Below, piece by piece: positions 23,451 through 30,465 of a stretch of 41,736 nt of DNA. The DNA comes from a virus. Where the stretch lies: the IMG/VR virus record IMGVR_UViG_3300028025_004180, positions 1 through 41,736 of that record. One strand, given 5' to 3'. The notes under the pieces were generated by a model, which saw only the letters and a list, made by a program, of their open reading frames with translations, ran no database searches and had not been told where the DNA came from. The first letter of the stretch is position 1. Each line of letters opens with the position of its first letter. Both the position numbers and the translations under genes were made by a program.

Positions 23451-23759
23451 ATGGCAACTTTACCTACAAGTGCAAAAGAAATAACCAAGGCTTTAAATGG
23501 CAAAGGTTTTGTAACCAGCACAACAACTGGCGGCAATGCGCACTCGGTTGTTAGTGGTCGCAAGACTGGCATAACTACTGCTAGGTCTGACAAATTCGGT
23601 GTTAACGGTAACGATAGGGTCTTTGTTTACGTAGTAACTTGCCACGGTGTTAATGTTGATGCGGTTGCAACGGCTTGTAAAGAACTTGGCTACAAATTTA
23701 TAATACGTGGTTTTGAAGTACGCATTATGGGTGGTGTAGCTTTTACCGTTTCAAAATAA
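23451..23759 (+). CDS. Hypothetical early protein
   Basis: 102 residues, Gly/Thr/Val-rich (STTTGGNAHSVVSGRKTGITTARSDKFGVNGNDRVFVYVVT). The alternation of beta strands and one helix (VDAVATACKELGYKF) suggests a compact alpha/beta fold. No family recognised. The start is fixed by promoter and leader. Confidence 0.6.
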   Translation: MATLPTSAKEITKALNGKGFVTSTTTGGNAHSVVSGRKTGITTARSDKFGVNGNDRVFVYVVTCHGVNVDAVATACKELGYKFIIRGFEVRIMGGVAFTVSK

Positions 23760-23793
23760 TACAATCCGGCACACAAGATTAAATAGTTATTCA

Positions 23794-23814
23794 GTTACCA
23801 CTAAACAAACCAAA
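23794..23814 (+). promoter_or_regulatory. Early leader motif
   Basis: GTTACCACTAAACAAACC plus AAA leads into ATG 23815; identical to the 17205 copy except the first bases. Confidence 0.65.
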
Positions 23815-24003
23815 ATGAAAACAGCAACACCATCAGAATTATGGAACATGGTATGGGACAATGATTACTTTGGCTCAATTAACCACGTTCAGAAAACCAA
23901 TCACGAACTTTTAAACGAGTTACACACTATGCCAGCTTGTACGCTACACTACGTAATAACTGGCGATTGTTTAATGATATTCTCAAAACCTAGCCAGCAA
24001 TGA
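23815..24003 (+). CDS. Small hypothetical protein
   Basis: 62 residues (MKTATPSELWNMVWDNDYFG...). Acidic start, aromatic-rich. Its stop overlaps the pentapeptide gene start (ATGA). Not recognised. Confidence 0.6.
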   Translation: MKTATPSELWNMVWDNDYFGSINHVQKTNHELLNELHTMPACTLHYVITGDCLMIFSKPSQQ

Positions 24004-24719
24004 AAACTAAAATCCAAATCAAATCAATATTCGGCTCAATAAGATTTGAGTACGAAACAGAAAACAATACTATTACTAAGACTTTAGAGCAAGCCGTTAA
24101 AGAAGGTGCAAACTTAGGAGGTGCATACTTGAGAGGTGCAAACTTAGGAGGTGCATACTTGAGAGGTGCAAACTTAGAAGGTGCATACTTAGAAGGTGCA
24201 AACTTGAGAAATGCAAACTTGGTAGGTGCAAACTTAGAAGGTGCAAACTTAGAAGGTGCATACTTAGAAGGTGCAAACTTGAGAAATGCAAACTTGAGAG
24301 GTGCAAACTTAGAAGGTGCATACTTAGAAGGTGCAAACTTGAGAAATGCAAACTTGGTAGGTGCAAACTTAGAAGGTGCAAACTTAGAAGGTGCAAACTT
24401 AGGAGGTGCATACTTGAGAGGTGCAAACTTAGAAGGTGCATACTTAGAAGGTGCAAACTTGAGAAATGCAAACTTGAGAGGTGCAAACTTAGAAGGTGCA
24501 TACTTAGAAGGTGCAATTAAACTACCTATCTATTGCAAATGGTCAATAGGCATAACAGACAATCAAATCCATATTGGTTGCGAAAAGCGCACTATTGAAG
24601 AATGGGACTTGTTTTTTGCATCAACCGAAGTATTAAGTACTGAACGCAACACTCCCGAATTTAAACAAATCAAAGCCGCTTACGAAGGTTATAAGGCTTA
24701 TTATCTCGCACTACAATGA
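24000..24719 (+). CDS. Pentapeptide-repeat protein
   Basis: 239 residues. Residues 36-170 are 27 consecutive pentapeptides A(N/Y)L(E/R/G/V)(G/N), which fold into a right-handed quadrilateral beta helix. The C-terminal about 65 residues (KLPIYCKWSIGITDNQIHIGCEKRTIEEWDLFFASTEV...ERNTPEFKQIKAAYE) match the cap domain of a common phage pentapeptide family. Some pentapeptide proteins mimic DNA and protect gyrase; a role here is unknown. The nucleotide repeats are nearly identical, so the array is recent or still changing. Confidence 0.9.
   Translation: MKTKIQIKSIFGSIRFEYETENNTITKTLEQAVKEGANLGGAYLRGANLGGAYLRGANLEGAYLEGANLRNANLVGANLEGANLEGAYLEGANLRNANLRGANLEGAYLEGANLRNANLVGANLEGANLEGANLGGAYLRGANLEGAYLEGANLRNANLRGANLEGAYLEGAIKLPIYCKWSIGITDNQIHIGCEKRTIEEWDLFFASTEVLSTERNTPEFKQIKAAYEGYKAYYLALQ
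24105..24509 (+). repeat. 27 tandem 15-bp repeats
   Basis: Units of the type GGTGCAAACTTAGAA, GGTGCATACTTAGAA, AATGCAAACTTGAGA and GGTGCAAACTTGGTA follow without interruption. Third codon positions are nearly constant (GCA, CTT-like TTA/TTG excepted), so duplication is recent. Higher-order blocks of 4-5 units recur. Confidence 0.9.
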
Positions 24720-24802
24720 AAAGACTTTTAAAAATAATACTAGCCATAGTAATACTGTGGTTAGTTATTGATGCCGCTAACTCTATAAACGCTGTTCTAT
24801 GA
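24716..24802 (+). CDS. 28-residue membrane peptide
   Basis: ATG 24716 overlaps the pentapeptide stop, and its TGA (24800-24802) overlaps the methyltransferase ATG (24799). MKRLLKIILAIVILWLVID is one membrane helix with a basic start. It is the second coupled mini membrane gene of this design in the window. Function unknown. Confidence 0.55.
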   Translation: MKRLLKIILAIVILWLVIDAANSINAVL

Positions 24803-25512
24803 TTTTAAGCGAAAACCCTCGAATCGAATTTACCAACGAGGATAACATGGAGTTGATGGCTCGTTGCCCCGATAAGCACTTTGAGTTGGCTATCGTTGAT
24901 GTTCCATACGGCATAGGTGAGGGAAGTAAAAAAATACAATCAAGACACCACTCACAAAAAAAATACTTGGTTAAAGATTGGGACAATCAAGCTCCAGACC
25001 CATCTTATTTTGACCTTTTAAAACAAAAGTCTATTAATCAAATTATTTGGGGGGCTAATCATTTTTTAGACAATATCCCTTATAACATATCAAGTCCTTG
25101 TTGGATTGTTTGGGACAAAGATACGGGAACTGCAGACTTTGCGGATTGTGAGCTTGCATTGACATCGTTTAAAACTGCGGTTAGGAAATTCACTTTTACT
25201 TGGAATGGCTTTAGGCAAGGATATACGCACAAAGAAAAAGAGGTAAGATTTCACCCTACTCAAAAACCAGTAGCCCTATACAAATGGCTTTTACAAAACT
25301 ACGCCAAAGAGGGCGACATAATACTAGATACTCACGTAGGAAGTGGCAGCATAATGATAGCCTGTTGGGAGTTGGGTTTTGATTTCGTAGGCTGCGAACT
25401 CGATAAGGACTATTACGAAGCCGCAATCAAGCGTTTTAAAGAGCACGTACAGGCGCACCCCAAACTGTTCACCCCCAAACAATTAAATAACATTCAACTA
25501 ACCCTTGACTAA
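24799..25512 (+). CDS. DNA methyltransferase (N4/N6 type, beta order)
   Basis: 237 residues. The catalytic motif IV appears as DVPYGIG (residues about 33-39) in place of DPPY; motif I-like DTHVGSGSIMIA is near residue 177, after HPTQKPVALYKWLL, and GCELDKDYYEAA follows. The order IV then I is that of beta-class amino-methyltransferases, which modify adenine N6 or cytosine N4. It would protect phage DNA from host restriction; no cognate nuclease is adjacent. DVPY for DPPY is a conservative but less common variant. Confidence 0.85.
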   Translation: MILSENPRIEFTNEDNMELMARCPDKHFELAIVDVPYGIGEGSKKIQSRHHSQKKYLVKDWDNQAPDPSYFDLLKQKSINQIIWGANHFLDNIPYNISSPCWIVWDKDTGTADFADCELALTSFKTAVRKFTFTWNGFRQGYTHKEKEVRFHPTQKPVALYKWLLQNYAKEGDIILDTHVGSGSIMIACWELGFDFVGCELDKDYYEAAIKRFKEHVQAHPKLFTPKQLNNIQLTLD

Positions 25513-25751
25513 TGACACCCGAAAAAAAACAAGAATACAACGCTAAACGATGCAAAGACATCAGCGAGCACCTAGCACGGCAGCGAGCCAATTTACAAGC
25601 CCTTAGAGATAAGAACGCTAGCACGGGCAGGGTAATACCCAAAGAACATCCGTTAAGTCCGCAAATTAGCGATAAAACGGTTTTACCAAAGGTTAAGCCG
25701 ATATACGGTACACCCGATTACAAACCACAAAGAAAAATCAATCATGGCTAG
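25512..25751 (+). CDS. Small basic hypothetical protein
   Basis: 79 residues, start overlapping the methyltransferase stop (TAATG). Basic and largely disordered: helix EYNAKRCKDISEHLARQRANLQAL, then Pro/Lys-rich with KEHPLSP and YGTPDYKP. Overlaps the zinc-ribbon gene by 8 nt. Not recognised; RVIPKEHPLSP recalls FPKGHPMNP of the next protein. Confidence 0.55.
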   Translation: MTPEKKQEYNAKRCKDISEHLARQRANLQALRDKNASTGRVIPKEHPLSPQISDKTVLPKVKPIYGTPDYKPQRKINHG

Positions 25752-26097
25752 GCAATTAGGACAACGAGAGATACCCGATGGCGAAACTTGCAAATGCAAT
25801 AAATGTAAATTGACTTTTAACAAAACGCCTGTTAACTTTCATTTCCGAAAAGACGGCAGGATAACCCAATACATTTGCAAAGGGTGTTATTACCTAGCTA
25901 CTAAGTCAAGGCTTTATGAATGCAGGGCTAAGGCTAAAGAACCGAAACCCGAAAGAAAAGATGTATTGTTAGCGGTTGTTAAAACTCGCACGTTTCCAAA
26001 GGGACACCCAATGAACCCTACTAAAGAACAAAGACAGGAATTAATTGACAAAATAGACAGTAGGAGGGTGTATAAGAATGAAAGCCGAAACGCTTAG
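25744..26097 (+). CDS. Zinc-ribbon protein, paralogue 1
   Basis: 117 residues. CKCNKC near residue 17 and CKGC near 46 form a zinc ribbon around FRKDGRITQY. The C-terminal part is basic with TFPKGHPMNPTKEQRQELIDKI. It resembles the ribbon of the next gene and the N-terminal one of the HNH-like protein at 19736, so the group may descend from HNH-type nucleases that lost the catalytic part. Function unknown. Confidence 0.6.
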   Translation: MARQLGQREIPDGETCKCNKCKLTFNKTPVNFHFRKDGRITQYICKGCYYLATKSRLYECRAKAKEPKPERKDVLLAVVKTRTFPKGHPMNPTKEQRQELIDKIDSRRVYKNESRNA

Positions 26098-26380
26098 AAC
26101 GTATCGCATAAAACGATACCCCGAAATTATCAAGTGCTCGCAATGTGGCGAAGATAAAAAACGTGCGCAATACTATTTCAAAGCCAACGGGGTAATAAGG
26201 TCGCACAAGTGTATCGTATGCCATAGTAAGCCCGTAATTGAGTTGAGGATAAAACCGCAGATAGTGTTACCACGTTTTGACAATAAGCATAGCGCAATAA
26301 ATGAGATTGAAAACATAAACCACAACCCGAAATTTTTTAGCTGGCTTTGCGCTGGCACTAACCAAAATTTTGTACCATGA
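26078..26380 (+). CDS. Zinc-ribbon protein, paralogue 2
   Basis: 100 residues. CSQCGEDKKRAQYYFKANG, then CIVCHSKP, is a CxxC/CxxC ribbon with the same spacing and the same Y/F-F..(N/D)G turn as the upstream paralogue. It overlaps its neighbours by 20 and 4 nt. The rest (LPRFDNKHSAINEIENIN) is unrecognised. Confidence 0.6.
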   Translation: MKAETLRTYRIKRYPEIIKCSQCGEDKKRAQYYFKANGVIRSHKCIVCHSKPVIELRIKPQIVLPRFDNKHSAINEIENINHNPKFFSWLCAGTNQNFVP

Positions 26381-26655
26381 ACTTCCAAGAATACCACGAG
26401 CAAAACCCCAACGTCTATCCTCGCTTTTTAAAAATAGCGATAGAAATGCATTCTAAAGGCTTTAAACGATATTCGGCTAAAGCAATACTAGAAGTAGTAA
26501 GATATTTCACCAGCGTGGCGGAAAATGGCGGCAAATTCAAAATTAATAACAATGTTACCCCGATGTTTGCAAGGCAAGCCGTGAAAGACCTACCCGAGTT
26601 AAACGGGTTCTTTGAGTTGCGTAGAAGTAAATTTGATAACCGTAAAAACAAATAG
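26377..26655 (+). CDS. Conserved phage protein of unknown function
   Basis: 92 residues. FQEYHEQNPNVYPRFLKIAIEMHSKGFKRYSAKAILEVVRYFTSV, then FKINNNVTPMFARQAVKDLPELNGFFELRRS, is a pattern I know from many unrelated phages (F..F...NP.VY, S.+.I...+R......FKINNN..P..AR). The function is unknown; it often sits near recombination and replication genes as here. Confidence 0.75.
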   Translation: MNFQEYHEQNPNVYPRFLKIAIEMHSKGFKRYSAKAILEVVRYFTSVAENGGKFKINNNVTPMFARQAVKDLPELNGFFELRRSKFDNRKNK

Positions 26656-26656
26656 C

Positions 26657-26773
26657 ATGAAGTACTTAATTGCACTAACAATAATTGGCTTATGTGTTAT
26701 TGGCTGGCGTGTTGGTAGCTACATAGCAAAACAACAAATTAACCGTATAAAAACTTGCACAAGTGAAAAGTAA
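26657..26773 (+). CDS. 38-residue membrane peptide
   Basis: ATG 26657, 1 nt behind the previous stop. MKYLIALTIIGLCVIGWRVGSYIA is one membrane helix, followed by a basic tail (KQQINRIKTCTSEK). It is the last gene before the second kissing-loop RNA. Function unknown. Confidence 0.5.
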   Translation: MKYLIALTIIGLCVIGWRVGSYIAKQQINRIKTCTSEK

Positions 26774-26804
26774 AGTGTAATTTAGCGGTACGATATTAAA
26801 CTAA

Positions 26805-26908
26805 GGTTGCTGAATGCGAAAAGCAGAACCGTAGTATCACAAACTAACTTATAGCCCTTTTGTTGCCGTAGCCTGTTCGCATCAGGTGAAAGCGCAAAGG
26901 GGCTTTTT
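26805..26908 (+). ncRNA. Kissing-loop RNA element, copy B
   Basis: P1: GGTT (26805-26808) with AACC (26827-26830), a 2-nt AG bulge on the 3' side, GCT/AGC on top, loop GAATGCGAAA (26812-26821). The linker is 22 nt, as in copy A. P2: AGCCCTTTTG (26853-26862) with CAAAGGGGCT (26895-26904), 10 bp with one G-U, then TTTT and TATTTTT. P3 inside P2: CCTG (26872-26875), loop TTCGCAT (26876-26882), CAGG (26883-26886). ATGCGAA of P1 is the exact complement of the P3 loop. The 5' spacer inside P2 is 9 nt in both copies. The GIY-YIG-like gene starts directly behind the T run. AAGTAAAGT is at 26768, as upstream of copy A. Confidence 0.75.
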
Positions 26909-26914
26909 ATTTTT

Positions 26915-27439
26915 ATGGGATTTATACAGCACCCTAGCCAAATTAGGCAACCAGAGTTACTAACTTGGGATAACGAAAATGAATTGATTAAAAGTGATTT
27001 AGGATGTACCCACTACTATACATTAGATGAGTTATTGCTACTAAAATCTTACATTGATAGGGCAATATCATCTATACATCATAAACGTTTTGATTTACAA
27101 AAAGTAAATGAAATTGCTTATATCAAGTCAGTTGAGGCGCAACAAAGATGTAATCCTAAATCACTTAAACCCCAAAAGCCTAGTATAGTATATTTAGCTT
27201 ATGATAGCAATTCAAATGCCTATAAAATTGGTTGCTCTTCCAATGTTAAATCAAGGGCTAAAAGCTTAAAAACTGCTAACCCTTATTTAACTATTACCCA
27301 TATAATAAGTGGTGGTTATGATGCAGAGGCTTATTATCATAATATATTAAGCCCTTATAAGGTAAGAGGGGAATGGTTCAAATTGAGTAGCGATGCAATG
27401 AAACAATTTATTAGGGACTGGGGCTTTAAACCAATATAA
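26915..27439 (+). CDS. T5orf172/GIY-YIG-like putative homing endonuclease
   Basis: 174 residues. The N-terminal 85 residues are helical. The C-terminal part reads SIVYLAYDSNSNAYKIGCSSNVKSRAKSL...DAEAYYHNILSPYKVRGEWFKL, the T5orf172/MUG113 form of the GIY-YIG fold: Y..Y.IG, the Arg of KSRAKSL, and the conserved E and GEWF. This domain occurs in mobile phage nucleases. The gene is A/T-rich compared with neighbours, starts at the end of RNA B, and stops 2 nt before the next gene, as if the RNA-nuclease pair were inserted between genes. Confidence 0.75.
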   Translation: MGFIQHPSQIRQPELLTWDNENELIKSDLGCTHYYTLDELLLLKSYIDRAISSIHHKRFDLQKVNEIAYIKSVEAQQRCNPKSLKPQKPSIVYLAYDSNSNAYKIGCSSNVKSRAKSLKTANPYLTITHIISGGYDAEAYYHNILSPYKVRGEWFKLSSDAMKQFIRDWGFKPI

Positions 27440-27441
27440 AA

Positions 27442-28242
27442 ATGGCAAACGATAATCATTCATTCTCTATTGAGGATGCACAAAAATACGGAGTTGAAAA
27501 GGCACTTATAATTAACCATTTTAGGTTCTTTCTTAAATGCCATCAATCTAATTCAACACATCAATACGATGGCTATACGTGGGTGTACAATACGGCAAAA
27601 TCATTAAATGAATTGATGCCATACCTTAACACTAAAAGTATTAGCCGTTGGTTAATGGAATTGGAGAAAGATGGCGTGTTAATTAGCGGTAATTATAATA
27701 AGCTTGGTATTGATAAAACCAAGTGGTACACAATGAATGAGTTTGCCATTTCTCAAAATGAGGTATCCATTGCTCAAAATAGTACGTCCATTTCTCAAAA
27801 TGAGGTATCGAAGGCTCAAAATGAGGTAACAATACCTATTCATTCTACTATTCAATCTACTATTCAAGAAAAGAAAGAGAGCACCCTGCAATTTCAACCG
27901 ATTGGTTATAAACGAGAATGGGGAATACCTTTTATGCCTGAGTTTAAAGCCAAACTAGAAAAAACACCAGCAGGACAACACGCACTAAATGAGATAGCTG
28001 AACTTTGGGAAACGTGGATTAAGGTACGATACAAAGCACATAACCGTAAATTTAATTCAGACATTAGCGAAGCCCAAGCTTTAAAGACATTTTTAGATAA
28101 ATGCAAAGGGGCTACCCACGCTATTGAAAGCCTAAATAAAATGATTGCAGGCGAATATCTAAACGCATTCACGGTGGATATAGTAAAGCCCGAACCACAA
28201 CAAAAATCAAGTTACGACCGCAAATTTAAAGGCTATGAATAA
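27442..28242 (+). CDS. Replication initiator-like / helicase-loader protein
   Basis: 266 residues. FSIEDAQKYGVEKALIINHFRFFLK and YTWVYNTAKSLNELMPYLNTKSISRWLMELEKDGVLI form a winged-helix domain (residues 1-85) as in phage replisome organisers and DnaD-type proteins. Residues about 100-130 hold four heptapeptide-like repeats of the kind SQNEVS/AQNSTS. The C-terminal part (FLDKCKGATHAIESLNKMIAGEYLNAF) is helical, and SSYDRKFKGYE ends it. The gene overlaps dnaB by 8 nt, which supports a loader or initiator role at the phage origin. Confidence 0.65.
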   Translation: MANDNHSFSIEDAQKYGVEKALIINHFRFFLKCHQSNSTHQYDGYTWVYNTAKSLNELMPYLNTKSISRWLMELEKDGVLISGNYNKLGIDKTKWYTMNEFAISQNEVSIAQNSTSISQNEVSKAQNEVTIPIHSTIQSTIQEKKESTLQFQPIGYKREWGIPFMPEFKAKLEKTPAGQHALNEIAELWETWIKVRYKAHNRKFNSDISEAQALKTFLDKCKGATHAIESLNKMIAGEYLNAFTVDIVKPEPQQKSSYDRKFKGYE

Positions 28243-29584
28243 TCTTTACGAAAAACAAGTTTTGGGCGCAATTGTTCAAAGCGATGAAAGCCTACCCGAC
28301 CTAATGGCAATGGTGCATGAGGATATGTTTAGCACAAGCGAGTACAAAGACATCTTCAGAAGTGCAAAGTACCTTTACGACAGCGGTAGACAGGTAAACA
28401 TTATCAGCATACTTACCCACAACAAAAAGCATGACATAATGAAGCTAACCGATGTTAGCGGTTCAATAGCTTCAACGGCACACGTTATGGATTGTGCTAA
28501 AATACTTGTACAAGAGTTTATAAGGCATGAGATAGTTTCGTTAGCTGCAAAGATTAGCAACATGGCACTAGCACAAGACGATGTGTTTGACATCTTAAAC
28601 TACACAGGCACGACCGCTGGCAACTTAGAGCAAACTATAAGCCCATCAACTATTGATCACGTTAGCACGATTGTAAAGGAGCAAGCTATTAAACGTGAAA
28701 AGGTAGTTGATATGGCAGGCATACCTACTGGCTTTAAAGAACTTGATAAACTTTTAGGGGGGTTTGTTGATGAATGGCTTATAATCGTAGCAGCACGACC
28801 AGGCATGGGTAAAACTTCGATAATGTTATCCTTTGCCTATTACATAGCAAAACAAGGCTATGCGGTTGATATTTATTCAATGGAAATGAGTAAAGGACAA
28901 TTAACCGATAATTTGATAAGTATGCATTGTGGCGTTCCGTTATGGAAGATACAGCGCAACAAATTAGAGCACTACGAACTAGAACAAGTAAAGCAAGCCG
29001 AAGCCTTTATATCAAGCCTACCAATACACATTGATGACCAGCCCCGTATTAAAGGCAGACAGATACGAAGCAGGATAGTGATGGGTAAAAAGAAACGAGA
29101 TACGAAAATAGTAATGGTTGACTATATTCAGATAATGGGCGAGGAAGGAAAAGGCAACCGAGAACAGGAAATAAGCAACATAAGCGGAAACCTAAAAGCC
29201 GCTGCAAAGGAAGCTAAGATACCTATTATCGCATTGGCACAACTAAGTAGGGAAGTAGAGAAACGAGCCGACAGGCGACCGCAATTAAGCGATTTAAGGG
29301 AAAGTGGAGCAATAGAGCAAGATGCAGATATTATTATGTTTCCTTTTCGGGCTTGGTACTACCACACAACGGGCGTAGCAGGGTTTGAATATAACGATAA
29401 GAACGAAAGCACCGAAAATTTAGGTGAGTTGCTAATTGCCAAAAACAGGCATGGTATGGTAGGTGATATTGAGATAGGTTGGGAAGGTAGCAAAAAGCTA
29501 TTTTACGACAAAGAGCAGGATTTTGAACCAAAACCATTATCTAAAATGCAGCGACCGAGTGAAGATGATTTTGACGTATTTTAA
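28235..29584 (+). CDS. dnaB: Replicative DNA helicase, DnaB type
   Basis: 449 residues, full length. The N-terminal domain (MNNLYEKQVLGAIVQSDE...) is the DnaB primase-interacting part. Then AARPGMGKTS (Walker A, about residues 185-194), YSMEMSKGQL, VMVDYIQIMG (Walker B, about 291-300), ALAQLSREVEKR and SGAIEQDADIIMF are in canonical order for the RecA-like ATPase. It unwinds parental DNA at the fork as a hexamer. The very C-terminus DEDDFDVF-like (PSEDDFDVF) is acidic, a possible partner-binding tip. No phage polymerase or primase is visible, so the host replisome is probably recruited. Confidence 0.95.
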   Translation: MNNLYEKQVLGAIVQSDESLPDLMAMVHEDMFSTSEYKDIFRSAKYLYDSGRQVNIISILTHNKKHDIMKLTDVSGSIASTAHVMDCAKILVQEFIRHEIVSLAAKISNMALAQDDVFDILNYTGTTAGNLEQTISPSTIDHVSTIVKEQAIKREKVVDMAGIPTGFKELDKLLGGFVDEWLIIVAARPGMGKTSIMLSFAYYIAKQGYAVDIYSMEMSKGQLTDNLISMHCGVPLWKIQRNKLEHYELEQVKQAEAFISSLPIHIDDQPRIKGRQIRSRIVMGKKKRDTKIVMVDYIQIMGEEGKGNREQEISNISGNLKAAAKEAKIPIIALAQLSREVEKRADRRPQLSDLRESGAIEQDADIIMFPFRAWYYHTTGVAGFEYNDKNESTENLGELLIAKNRHGMVGDIEIGWEGSKKLFYDKEQDFEPKPLSKMQRPSEDDFDVF

Positions 29585-29594
29585 AACTATAAAG

Positions 29595-29978
29595 ATGAAA
29601 ACGCAATTAGAATTAATGCTTGACGAATTGATTAATAAGACATCAGAAGAAACGATGGAAGATTTGATGGCAGCTATTTATGAATTAGTTACCACCCGAC
29701 AAACAAAACCACTTGATGTGCTGGTTAAAAAATTAAAAAACTACCGACTAACGGAGGTTATTATAGCCGATAAAAAGGATTATAAAACCTTAAAACAAAT
29801 GTTAGAATTACAGGGCAAAACATGGAACGATGGGTTACCAATGGATAGTATAGACCCGTATGAGGGTATTGAGTTAGGCGAGTATCTAGTACTTTGTATT
29901 CACAAAAATGGCGTTGGATATTACGGAGCAAAAGAAAAAACCGACCAACTGACAATAGGGGAATATGCAAAACTTTAA
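29595..29978 (+). CDS. Hypothetical protein behind dnaB
   Basis: 127 residues from ATG 29595; a longer frame back to 29523 would overlap dnaB by 62 nt. N-terminal helices (LELMLDELINKTSEETMEDLMAAIYELV), then VIIADKKDYKTLKQMLE and a beta-rich end with YLVLCIHKNGVGYYG. Not recognised; the KDYKTLKQML part resembles short replication-region proteins. Confidence 0.6.
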   Translation: MKTQLELMLDELINKTSEETMEDLMAAIYELVTTRQTKPLDVLVKKLKNYRLTEVIIADKKDYKTLKQMLELQGKTWNDGLPMDSIDPYEGIELGEYLVLCIHKNGVGYYGAKEKTDQLTIGEYAKL

Positions 29979-30037
29979 AAGCAAGGAAAAGAATATTGGA
30001 AAAGTGTAATAAAACCCAAAAATAGTTTAAAATAAGT

Positions 30038-30068
30038 TTTGTAAATTCAAAAGAATAGATTAATTTTG
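30038..30068 (+). promoter_or_regulatory. Best-matching Bacteroidota promoter
   Basis: TTTG (30038-30041), exactly 19 nt, TAATTTTG (30061-30068). Both boxes and the spacing fit the primary-sigma consensus of Bacteroidota. It drives the small-gene operon starting at 30091, 22 nt behind the box. Upstream (29979-30037) nothing else is seen. Confidence 0.75.
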
Positions 30069-30090
30069 TCAGACACTAAAACTAAAAGCA

Positions 30091-30465
30091 ATGTATCAAG
30101 TAGGACAAGCGGTAATAATCCGATGGGATAAAAAAACCGAATATATTGGCACTTTTGAAAGCCAAAAAGGAGACACTATACACACTGGCGGATTGTTTAA
30201 CGCCAACGATAGTGGATTTTGTAATATTGAATCGGTACGACCAGCAACCGAAGCCGAGATACTAGAGCAAGCCGTTAAGCACCGGTGGAAGGAAACTAAT
30301 AGTAAATGGCTTTATACTTCTCCATCTGGTCAACTGGAATTGATAGATAACGATGGATGGACACCTTTAATAAAAAGGCAACCGTTATCCGACCAATTTG
30401 GTTTTTTCGGGCAAGAATGTATCACAGCCCACCGCCTTATAACAGCACTAAACCTAGCAAAATGA
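30091..30465 (+). CDS. Hypothetical protein, first gene of an early operon
   Basis: 124 residues (MYQVGQAVIIRWDKKTEYIGTFESQKGDTIHTGG), a beta-rich N-terminus that could be an SH3-like barrel, then AEILEQAVKHRWKETNSKWLYTSPSGQLELIDNDG. Ends in ALNLAK; the DNA there (TAAACCTAGCAAAATGA) contains the next start. Not recognised. Confidence 0.6.
   Translation: MYQVGQAVIIRWDKKTEYIGTFESQKGDTIHTGGLFNANDSGFCNIESVRPATEAEILEQAVKHRWKETNSKWLYTSPSGQLELIDNDGWTPLIKRQPLSDQFGFFGQECITAHRLITALNLAK

Noticed and set aside
24105-24509. CRISPR array from regularly spaced repeats
   Set aside because: The repeats are contiguous 15-bp coding units without spacers.
24097-24516. 139-codon minus-strand frame with repeated LSLHL/LSMHL units
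   Set aside because: It is the reverse reading of the 15-bp pentapeptide repeats and has no start context.
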